A DNA stretch of 64,000 nucleotides. Origin: Micromonospora sp. ALFpr18c. GTDB taxonomy: Bacteria > Actinomycetota > Actinomycetes > Mycobacteriales > Micromonosporaceae. Shown piece by piece: positions 8,625 to 15,668 of this stretch; the first letter of the stretch is position 1; each line of letters opens with the position of its first letter. The notes beneath the pieces were generated by a model that did not search any database, was not told the DNA's origin, and saw only the letters and a list, made by a program, of their open reading frames with translations. Made by a program: the position numbers and the translations under genes. The stretch spans positions 1-64,000 of the forward strand of contig NZ_WBKR01000002.1 in assembly GCF_008868155.1 (NCBI RefSeq). The letters run 5' to 3'.

Positions 8625-8692
8625 AGGAGCGGCGCCCGGCCCCCAACCGCGCCGGGTGCTGACGGCGCGATGCTGCTCCGGGTGCCGCTCCT
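8625..8692. other. Long imperfect inverted repeat in the moaC leader
   Basis: Arms 8625-8639 and 8678-8692 pair over 15 positions with one imperfect pair. The 38-base loop contains a second small stem (GCGCC/GGCGC). It lies about 45-112 bases upstream of the moaC start. It could be a terminator for transcription from the decayed regulator upstream, or a structured leader of the Moco operon; the sequence does not decide. I see no convincing Moco-riboswitch consensus. Confidence 0.45.
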
Positions 8693-8756
8693 CCCTCACC
8701 ACCACCCGCTGCCGAAGTCACTGGGGGACCTCGCGGCGGGCGTGTGTCGACGACCC

Positions 8757-8778
8757 GGTTCTGCCCGTGGGCAGAACC
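8757..8778. terminator. Small perfect hairpin between moaC and the SARP remnant
   Basis: GGTTCTGCCC (8757-8766) and its exact reverse complement (8769-8778) flank a 2-base loop. There is no T-tract on either side, so a terminator role is only possible. It lies just downstream of the decayed minus-strand regulator. Confidence 0.35.
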
Positions 8779-8853
8779 TCCCCCGTTCGCCGATACGGCG
8801 CAGAAGCTAGCGGACCCGGCGATAAGAAATCGATAAGCTCTGTCCGGGCAGGT

Positions 8854-9249
8854 CAGCGTCCCGGGTCAACCGCACGACCCAGTAGGTCCCGAGCCTTGTC
8901 CACGTGACCGGCCGCCAGCGCTTCGCGACCCGCGCTCCAGTCGAACTCGAAGCAGAAAACGTCGATCAGCTCGGGGCGCACGCGAGCCGATAGCCGTTCC
9001 GCTGCCGCACGATGACCGCTCGACCGGATGGGAAAGCCTCGAAGGTTCGGCGCAGATTGGCGGCATAGCTCAGCACATTCGCAACCGCTGATCGCGGTGG
9101 GCGATCAGCCCATAACTCGTCGACGAGATCGTCCACCGCCACCAGCCGGCCCGGCTGTACTGCGAGGATCGCCTGCTGTTTGGGTGTGCCAAGGCGCAAC
9201 ATGCGGGTAGGCAGTCGCACCGAAAGACCCCCAGAACCTGAATCTCCAC
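8854..9249 (-). pseudogene. Decayed SARP/AfsR-type transcriptional regulator (N-terminal fragment with two frameshifts)
   Basis: Reading the minus strand from GTG 9249, the frame starts as VEIQVLG, typical of SARP regulators. Near 9225-9232 the homology moves to another frame (SVRLPTRMLRLGTPKQQAIL ... LVAVDDLVDELWADRPPRS ... SYAANLRRTFEAF ... RQRNGYRLA), the classic OmpR-like winged-helix domain. Near 8985-8995 it shifts again (VRPELIDVFCFEFDWSAGRE ... ARDLLGRAV), resembling the start of the BTAD domain, and stops at 8854. A few residues also seem deleted after QQAILA. Intact SARP proteins continue for at least 150 more residues. SARPs activate secondary-metabolism clusters, and none is visible here. 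Clear remnant. Confidence 0.75.
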
Positions 9250-9936
9250 CCGCCCCCTGCTCCACCCGTCCCCACTTCGACCGTCGCCGGTATTCAGCCG
9301 ATCACCCAACGAAGTCTAGGTCCGGCTGCGGTGATACGCGTTCCTGCACCAAGCGACGATCGTCGACGGGCCGCAGAATGATGCGAGGAGCCCCTCCGAT
9401 TGCCGGCCCTGACCACAACGCCGCAGCCGCACGTTGCACCACTACCTGCCGCAACGCAACTGCCCACACGTTGTCACCGCCGCCGACCAACGCCGCGAAC
9501 CTGCGCCAACTCTGGCCAACCCGCCCTTACGCCTGGCCAAACTCGGGATGAGACAACTCCAGAAGGGCGGCCAGACTCAGCGAATAGCACTTCCGCGGAC
9601 CGGATAAGGTCCGCACTTGCGCACCCCGCCTCGGATCCGGCACCGCAAACCTCAAGCGCACTCCGTTTAGTCGTGATGGACAGAACGTAATAAAGCCACT
9701 CCAACTTGGCTAATGTTGCGCATACCGACATATATTTCTTTTAAGCTGCCCTTCCTCCTCTTAAGCTGCCATTCATAGGAAGACCCGCCCACGGCGGTAG
9801 GTCATCGAATGGCACGGCGGAGGAGAGGAGCATTGCGATGCGCGGCAGCGAGTGGGATTGATCAGCTGGCAGGGGACGTGCACGAGTCCAGAACGGTAGG
9901 CTACGAGCACGGCGGAGGCAGTCCCTCGGGGGTGGT
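9250..9936. other. Gene-poor region upstream of the GGDEF/EAL gene
   Basis: Open frames here (for example 9400-9690 plus and 9302-9490 minus) have no recognisable motif and atypical composition. Around 9690-9785 the GC content drops sharply, and TTAAGCTGCC occurs twice at 9741-9750 and 9761-9770, exactly 20 bases apart. The AT-rich stretch may hold the promoter of the gene at 9937 or be debris from the insertion/deletion that destroyed the SARP gene. GGAGG near 9913 is too far from the start to be its ribosome binding site. Confidence 0.5.
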
Positions 9937-12453
9937 GTGACCCTTCCTCAGCGACGAGAGATTGAGACCGATCGGCGGCTACGGCTGCTCGTCGGTCTCG
10001 TCGTCGTTGTGGCGACTGTCATCACGGCCACGTCACTACCGGTCGCAGCGCACACCGCGATGACCGCCTCGCAGAACGATGTCGCGGTCCTCGTCGTGCT
10101 CACCGTGACGATCGCCCTCGGCACGCTGGTCAAGGCACGGGTGCGGATCCGATCCACCACCCACTCGATCAGCTGGACCGAAACCGCGATCATCATCGGT
10201 CTCGCCATCGCTCCGGCTCCGGTGGTGGTGCTCTGCACCGCGGTCGGCATCGCCTGCACCGCGCGCCGGGTGCCGCCGATCAAGCTGGCGTTCAGCGTGG
10301 GCAAGAACGTCATCGTGGCCTGGGGCGCCGGCATCACGCTGGCCATGACAACGTGGACCTGGCCCCCAGCGGGCTTCGTCGCACTGATCGTGCCACTGGG
10401 GCTGGCCTACCTGGTCGCTGCCCTCCTGGACGACATCCTCGCCATCCCCGTCATCGCGCTGGCATCCGGGACCAAGATCTCCAAACAGTTCCGGAGCAAC
10501 CTCGACCTCCGGCTCGCCGGCTTCGCCGTACGGTTCATCGTGGCGGCCTGCACGCTGCTGATCCTCGACGCCAACCTCAAACTCCTGCTGGCCGTCCCGC
10601 CGCTCGTGCTCAGCCTGCACCTGGCCTACTCCACCAGAATCCGATCCAGGACCGAGCAGCAGGCGTGGCAGCGGCTCGCCCGCACCACCGACGCGCTCAA
10701 TGTGGTCGACCTCGACGAGGTCCTCACCACCGCCGTCACCCAGGCCGCCGAGCTGTTCTCCGCCGACGAGGTCGAGATCGAGCTGCGCGACGGCACCAGG
10801 ACCGTGCGCGGCGGCACCGGCGGCATCACCTTCGACGGGCCGACCGGCACACCCACCGACGTGGACGGCACCATCGTGCCCACGCCGCTGGAGGGTCACG
10901 ACCGTTCCGTCGACGTCGGCGTGCTGCGGTTGCGTTTCCGAGGGCCCGTCCAGCTCTCCGAACGGGAGCAGTACACGCTGCGCACGTTCGCCTCCGCCCT
11001 CTGTACGGCGGTCCGCAACGCCCAGGCGTACGCCGAGCTGGCCCGGGTGGCCGACGAGCACGCGTACGCCGCCGCGCACGACGCGCTCACCAACCTGGCC
11101 AACCGCCGGCACCTGCTCGACCAGGGCACCGAGCAGTTGAGTGCCCGGCACGCCGAAGGGGTGACCGCGCTGGTGCTGATCGACCTCAACCACTTCAAGG
11201 AGGTCAACGACACCCTCGGGCACGCCGCCGGTGACCAGGTGCTGGTGCAGGTCGCCGACCGGCTGAGCAGGGCCGCCCAGCCCAGCGATCTGGTGGCGCG
11301 TCTCGGCGGCGACGAGTTCGCCGTACTCCTGCGCGGGCTGCCGGCCCCGGCGGTGGCCGCGCACCGGGCCGAGGCGCTGCTCGCCGCCCTGCACGAGCCG
11401 TTCGAGTTGGACGGCATGCGGATCAGCGTCGAAGCCAGCGGCGGGATCTCCGTCGCCCCGACCAGCGGCGGCATGGCCGAGCTGCTGCGCCGCGCCGACG
11501 TGGCGATGTACCAGGCGAAGCGTGCCGGCCTCCGGATCTCCACGTACGCCCCGACCCGGGACACCGCCGATCTGGGTCGACTCACCCTCGGCGGTGACCT
11601 GCCACGGGCGGTCGCGGACCACGAGTTCGTCGTCAACTTCCAACCGATCGTCGACCTGGGCACCGGCGAGGTGACCAGCGTCGAGGCGCTGGCCCGCTGG
11701 CACCACCCCACCCACGGCATGATCGACCCGCTGCGCTTCCTGGAGGCGGTGGAACGCTCCGGACTGCTGCCCGCCTTCGCCGAGGCGATCCTCGACCAGG
11801 CGCTGATCGCGGCGGGCAGTTGGCGCGACGCCGGCTTCGACGTACCGGTCGCCGTCAACGTGTCCCCGCGCAGTCTGCTCGACGCGCGCTTCCCGGGCTC
11901 GGTGCTGGCCCGCCTGCGCGCCCACGACCTCCCACCGGACCGGCTGGTGCTGGAGTTGACCGAGACCCTGACGCTCAGTCAGCTCGACGTGGTCGACCAG
12001 GTGCTGAGCCGGCTGCGCGAAGAGGGCGTCCGGCTGGCGTTGGACGACTTCGGCACCGGCTACTCCTCGCTCTCCCTGCTCTCCCGGATCCCCGTGCACG
12101 AGCTGAAGATCGACCGCAGCTTCGTCACCACGATGGAGAGCTCGGCGGAAGCCGCCGCGGTCATCCGTTCCACCCTCGACCTGGGCCGCAGCCTCGACCT
12201 GGTCGTGGTCGCCGAGGGGGTGGAGAGCGAGCCGCAGCGCCGCGCCCTCTGGGAGCTGGGCTGCGTCGCCGGCCAGGGGCACCTGTTCGCCCGGCCGATG
12301 CCGGCCGGCACCCTCCTCGCGGCCCTGCAACGCGGCTCGGGCGGCCGCCCGGGCGCCCTGGCCGCGCCGCTGCACGACGCCGGCGCGGTGATCCGGCTGA
12401 GCCAGACCCGCCGCCAGGGCGGCCGCACCCGTCTCCCGCACCTCCCGGCCTGA
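9937..12453 (+). CDS. Membrane-bound GGDEF-EAL protein (cyclic-di-GMP synthesis/hydrolysis)
   Basis: 838 residues from GTG 9937. The N-terminal 230 residues form 6-8 membrane helices (MASE-like sensor), followed by a region of about 130 residues that reads as a degenerate GAF-like domain. GGDEF domain: AAHDALTNLANRRHLLDQ, DLNHFKEVNDTLGHAAGDQ and an intact LGGDEF at about 457-462. EAL domain: VVNFQPIVDLGTGEVTSVEA with EAL at 583-585, VNVSPRSLLD, LELTETL, LDDFGTGYSSLSLLSRIPV and LKIDRSFV, so the metal-binding residues of a phosphodiesterase are present. Both catalytic signatures look intact, so the net activity cannot be told. In actinomycetes c-di-GMP controls development. It is monocistronic in appearance. 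Confidence 0.92.
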   Translation: MTLPQRREIETDRRLRLLVGLVVVVATVITATSLPVAAHTAMTASQNDVAVLVVLTVTIALGTLVKARVRIRSTTHSISWTETAIIIGLAIAPAPVVVLCTAVGIACTARRVPPIKLAFSVGKNVIVAWGAGITLAMTTWTWPPAGFVALIVPLGLAYLVAALLDDILAIPVIALASGTKISKQFRSNLDLRLAGFAVRFIVAACTLLILDANLKLLLAVPPLVLSLHLAYSTRIRSRTEQQAWQRLARTTDALNVVDLDEVLTTAVTQAAELFSADEVEIELRDGTRTVRGGTGGITFDGPTGTPTDVDGTIVPTPLEGHDRSVDVGVLRLRFRGPVQLSEREQYTLRTFASALCTAVRNAQAYAELARVADEHAYAAAHDALTNLANRRHLLDQGTEQLSARHAEGVTALVLIDLNHFKEVNDTLGHAAGDQVLVQVADRLSRAAQPSDLVARLGGDEFAVLLRGLPAPAVAAHRAEALLAALHEPFELDGMRISVEASGGISVAPTSGGMAELLRRADVAMYQAKRAGLRISTYAPTRDTADLGRLTLGGDLPRAVADHEFVVNFQPIVDLGTGEVTSVEALARWHHPTHGMIDPLRFLEAVERSGLLPAFAEAILDQALIAAGSWRDAGFDVPVAVNVSPRSLLDARFPGSVLARLRAHDLPPDRLVLELTETLTLSQLDVVDQVLSRLREEGVRLALDDFGTGYSSLSLLSRIPVHELKIDRSFVTTMESSAEAAAVIRSTLDLGRSLDLVVVAEGVESEPQRRALWELGCVAGQGHLFARPMPAGTLLAALQRGSGGRPGALAAPLHDAGAVIRLSQTRRQGGRTRLPHLPA

Positions 12454-12585
12454 CCGGGCACCGACCAGCTCATTGATCACTTCACGCTGAGCAGTTGTCG
12501 GGGGACCATTCCGACTACTGAGCATGATGTGATCAAGGGGAGCAGAAGCGAAGCCGGAGCAACCCGGTCTGCCAGACTGACGGCC

Positions 12586-13917
12586 GTGATCGCCGACGAC
12601 CCCACCGACCGCCGTCGACGCTGGCACTGGCGGACCCTCGACACCGCCGCCGGCGGGCTCGCCCTCGACCTCGGCCTGTACGGCGTCTCGGCCATCTTCG
12701 CCGCGATCACCGCCGTCACCTCGACGCTACTGCCACACCGCGCCTGGGGCTCGGTCGCCGCCGTCGGTTACCTGGTCGCGACGCTGGCCGTGATCGTCCA
12801 GCTCCTGCTGCACCGCCGCAACCCGACCTCCCGACTGGCCGGCCTACCCGCCCGCTGGACGGTCACCGCCCTCACCTGGGGGAGCACCGCGCTGCTACCC
12901 GTCGTCTGGCAGAGCATCGAGCGCACCGCCGGGCGCACCGACCGGGCCCAGGAGGAGGTGCTGGTCGTGGAACACGCGGGCGCCCGCCTGGTGGAACACG
13001 GCACCCCGTACCTCGGCCCCGACGCCATCGCCGCCCTCCCGCCCGGCGAGCAACTGCTCGGGTACACCCCGTACCAGCCGGGCATGGCCCTGTTCGGCCT
13101 GCCCAGAGCCCTGATCGACACCTGGTGGACCGACGCCCGGGTCTGGTTCGCGGTGGGCACCGCACTGGCCCTCGCCCTCGCCGTGGCCGCCCTGCGCCGC
13201 ACACCTTCCACCGCCGGCCCCGCCACTGCGAACCCCCGTCGCGACGCCGCGCTGCTCCGCGGCGTGCAGGCCGCCACCGTCCTGCCCATCTGCGCCCTCA
13301 CGCTCGCCACCGGCGGCGACGACCTTCCCGTACTCGCGCTCTGTCTGCTGGCTCTCGCGCTCGCCGCCGCCGGCCGACCCGGCCGGGCCGGCCTCGCGGT
13401 CGGGCTGGCCGGCGCGCTGAAGCTGTTCGCCTGGCCGGTCGCCCTGGTCCTGATCGTCTGGGGTCTGACCCGGCGAGCCGGCACGCGCGTCGCCATCGGC
13501 GCGATCGGACTGCCCATCGCCGCACTGCTCCCGGCCCTGCTGGTCGACCGCGACGCCCTGACCGAGAACGTCCTCCGCTTCCCTCTCGGCCATGGCCTGG
13601 TGACCAGCCCCGCGCAGTCCCCGTTCCCCGGACACCTGATCGCCTCGGCGCTGCCCGCCGGCCGGCTCATCGCCGCCGCGTTGCTGGTCGCGGCCGGCGT
13701 GGCCATCGCCGTCCGGCTCGCCCGCCGACCGCCCCGCACCGCCGTCGCCGCCGCACTGATCTGCGGGTACGGACTGCTCGCCGCCATCGCCCTGATGCCC
13801 TCGACCCGCTTCGGCTACCTGCTGTACCCGCTGGCCCTGCTCACCTGGGTGCCCGCCCTGCACCGGCCGAGCGTCGCCACGCCCGCGGAGCTGTCCGGTC
13901 GGGCCAGTTCGGCGTAA
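12586..13917 (+). CDS. Polytopic membrane protein, GT87/DUF2029-like
   Basis: 443 residues from GTG 12586 (VIADDPTDRRRRW); a start at 12529 would add residues overlapping a possible promoter region. About ten hydrophobic helices are visible. The external-loop motif YTPYQPGMALFGLPRALIDT and the later KLFAWPVALVLIVWGL and MPSTRFGYLLYPLALLTW are in places where GT87 proteins have their acceptor/donor loops, but the DxK-type catalytic stretch is not obvious. It may be a glycosyltransferase of the GT-C fold or a family relative without activity. It lies 42 bases from the downstream phosphoribosyltransferase and may be co-transcribed. Confidence 0.7.
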   Translation: MIADDPTDRRRRWHWRTLDTAAGGLALDLGLYGVSAIFAAITAVTSTLLPHRAWGSVAAVGYLVATLAVIVQLLLHRRNPTSRLAGLPARWTVTALTWGSTALLPVVWQSIERTAGRTDRAQEEVLVVEHAGARLVEHGTPYLGPDAIAALPPGEQLLGYTPYQPGMALFGLPRALIDTWWTDARVWFAVGTALALALAVAALRRTPSTAGPATANPRRDAALLRGVQAATVLPICALTLATGGDDLPVLALCLLALALAAAGRPGRAGLAVGLAGALKLFAWPVALVLIVWGLTRRAGTRVAIGAIGLPIAALLPALLVDRDALTENVLRFPLGHGLVTSPAQSPFPGHLIASALPAGRLIAAALLVAAGVAIAVRLARRPPRTAVAAALICGYGLLAAIALMPSTRFGYLLYPLALLTWVPALHRPSVATPAELSGRASSA

Positions 13918-13958
13918 CTGTCCGGCGGAACCGCCCGCCAGGGCGTACACCTGGAGGC

Positions 13959-14591
13959 ATGACCACCTACCGCGACCGCGCCGAGGCGGGCCAGGTGCTC
14001 GCCGAGCGACTCACCGCACTCATCGGCGAACCCGACGTCGTCGTCCTCGGCCTGGTCCGCGGTGGTGTGCCGGTCGCCCGGGTTGTCGCCGAACGGCTCG
14101 GCGCCCGGCTCGACGTGCTGGTGGTCCGCAAGCTCGGCATGCCGTGGGCCCCGGAGGTCGCCTTCGGCGCACTCGGCCCGGACGGCGTGCAGGTCCTCAA
14201 CGACGCGGTGGCCAGCCGACTCAGCAGCGACGACATCACCGAGGTCAGCCACCGCGAACAGGCCGAGTTGGAACGCCGCGAACGTCTCTACCGCGCCGGC
14301 CGCCCCCCACTCGATCTCACCGGGCGGATCGCGGTCATCGTCGACGACGGCCTCGCCACCGGGGCCACCGCACGCGCCGCCGTGGAGGTCTCCCGCCAGC
14401 TCGGCGCCCGCCGCGTCGTGGTCGCGGTCCCGGTCGGCGCACAGGAGGCGTACGAGCTGCTGGCCGCCGAAGCCGACCAGGTCGTCTGCGCCCAACGCCC
14501 GGCCGACTTCGGCGCGGTCAGCGTCTACTACGACGACTTCCACGAGGTGTCCGACGAGGAGGTCACCGAGGCGCTCACAGCAACCGCATAG
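13959..14591 (+). CDS. Phosphoribosyltransferase family protein
   Basis: 210 residues from ATG 13959; the open frame continues upstream but that part is shadow of the preceding gene. GGAGG lies very close to the start. The PRPP-binding signature is VIVDDGLATGATARAAV (residues about 124-140) and the N-terminal half has VLGLVRGGVPVARVVAERLG, the loop typical of type I phosphoribosyltransferases. The arrangement matches the actinobacterial PRTase group often annotated as putative phosphoribosyl transferase, sometimes fused to dienelactone hydrolase. Base substrate unknown. Confidence 0.85.
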   Translation: MTTYRDRAEAGQVLAERLTALIGEPDVVVLGLVRGGVPVARVVAERLGARLDVLVVRKLGMPWAPEVAFGALGPDGVQVLNDAVASRLSSDDITEVSHREQAELERRERLYRAGRPPLDLTGRIAVIVDDGLATGATARAAVEVSRQLGARRVVVAVPVGAQEAYELLAAEADQVVCAQRPADFGAVSVYYDDFHEVSDEEVTEALTATA

Positions 14592-14613
14592 CTAGAGCGG
14601 GTACCGTCGGGCG

Positions 14614-14970
14614 ATGAATAGTCTCACCTGTCCCAAGTGCCACGGAGAAATGCGTCAGTACGAGCGCAGCGGTGTCGTCATCGACCAGTGCGGGGAGTGC
14701 CGGGGCATCTTCCTGGATCGCGGCGAGCTGGAGAAGCTGTTCGAGGCGGAGGCCAACTGGAGCCGCCAGCAGGCCGGCGTACGGCCAGCCGCAGCACCAG
14801 GGCTACCACGGGCACTACCGGCGCAAGAAGAAGAAGGGCTTCCTCGACGAGATGTTCGGCTGAACCGGGCCCGACATCCCGCCCGGGTCGACCCGCGCGT
14901 CGGCCCGGGCACTTCGTTCGCCGCCAGCGGTTGGCGGGTACGGCAGTCCGTGCGAGGCTGCATCGCATGA
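14614..14970 (+). CDS. TFIIB-type zinc-ribbon protein with frameshifted C-terminus
   Basis: The first 50 residues are a complete zf-TFIIB domain: CPKCHGEMRQYERSG, then VIDQCGECRGIFLDRGELEK, with CxxC pairs and the conserved GIFLDRGELE. After residue about 53 the frame becomes Ala/Pro/Arg-rich and runs to 14970. In the +1 frame the expected family ending appears (AYGQPQHQGYHGHYRRKKKK then GFLDEMFG) and stops at 14863. A one-base shift at about 14770-14780 therefore separates the domain from its native His/Lys tail. This is a real frameshift or a sequence error. The native product would be about 83 residues. The open frame shown ends overlapping the next start codon by 4 bases. Confidence 0.65.
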   Translation: MNSLTCPKCHGEMRQYERSGVVIDQCGECRGIFLDRGELEKLFEAEANWSRQQAGVRPAAAPGLPRALPAQEEEGLPRRDVRLNRARHPARVDPRVGPGTSFAASGWRVRQSVRGCIA

Positions 14971-15644
14971 CGGCGATCCGGCCGGAGCACGCGTTGGCTC
15001 AGGCGTACGACGGAATCACCGCAGTGGTCCGCGACCTGGACGACGCGGCCCTGCAACGCGCCACCCGATGTCGAGGGTGGCTCGTCGCGGACCTGCTCCT
15101 GCACGTCCTCGGCGACGCCCAGCGCGCCCTGGTGACGCTGGCCAGCCCCGTCGACGGCCCTGCCGACGTGGACGACGTGAGCTACTGGCGCGACTTTCCC
15201 GGCACCGGTGACGAGGGCGACCGCCACGCCTGGTGGGTCCGCCGGTCGGCCGCCGCGTTCGACCGCCCGAGCGGGATCGTCCGACTCTGGACGGACACCG
15301 CCCCCGCCGCCGTCCGCGCCGCCGCGGCAGCCGACCCGGCCGGGCACGTGACCACGCAGGGCCACGTGCTGCGCGTACCGGACTTCCTGGCCACCCTGAC
15401 CACCGAAGCCGTCGTGCACCATCTGGACCTCACGCCGGACCTGCCCGACGCGCCGCCGCCCGGCCCACTGGCGGTACGCGTCGCGGTGGCCACCATGGAC
15501 GGCCTGCTGAGCGATGACACGGTCCGCCCCGCCGCGTGGGACGACCACGAGTTCCTCCTGAAGGCCACCGGGCGAATCCCGCTCACCGACCGGGACCGGC
15601 TGGAGCTGGGCGAGTCGGCGGGTTGGTTTCCGCTGCTCGGTTGA
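14967..15644 (+). CDS. Maleylpyruvate isomerase/mycothiol-dependent family protein (DinB-like)
   Basis: 225 residues from ATG 14967. The N-terminal four-helix DinB-like domain of the TIGR03083 family is recognisable: RPEHALAQAYDGITAVVRDL, RATRCRGWLVADLLLHVLGD (the H in LLLHVLGD is the usual metal ligand), and a later TLTTEAVVHHLDLTPDLPDA with the second His pair (EAVVHHLDL). Such proteins use mycothiol as thiol cofactor in actinobacteria; substrate unknown. It is convergent with dnaB (24-base gap). Confidence 0.8.
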   Translation: MTAIRPEHALAQAYDGITAVVRDLDDAALQRATRCRGWLVADLLLHVLGDAQRALVTLASPVDGPADVDDVSYWRDFPGTGDEGDRHAWWVRRSAAAFDRPSGIVRLWTDTAPAAVRAAAAADPAGHVTTQGHVLRVPDFLATLTTEAVVHHLDLTPDLPDAPPPGPLAVRVAVATMDGLLSDDTVRPAAWDDHEFLLKATGRIPLTDRDRLELGESAGWFPLLG

Positions 15645-15668
15645 CCGGCTGGTGCTCAGTCGCGACGG

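Noticed and set aside
12473-12536. TTGATCAC and GTGATCAA inverted repeat before the gene at 12586
   Set aside because: Short 8-bp arms 48 bases apart; could be chance, and there is no supporting context.
10036-12627. An 863-codon open frame on the minus strand opposite the GGDEF/EAL gene
   Set aside because: High-GC shadow: its translation is low-complexity Gly/Arg/Val without motifs, while the plus strand encodes intact GGDEF and EAL signatures.
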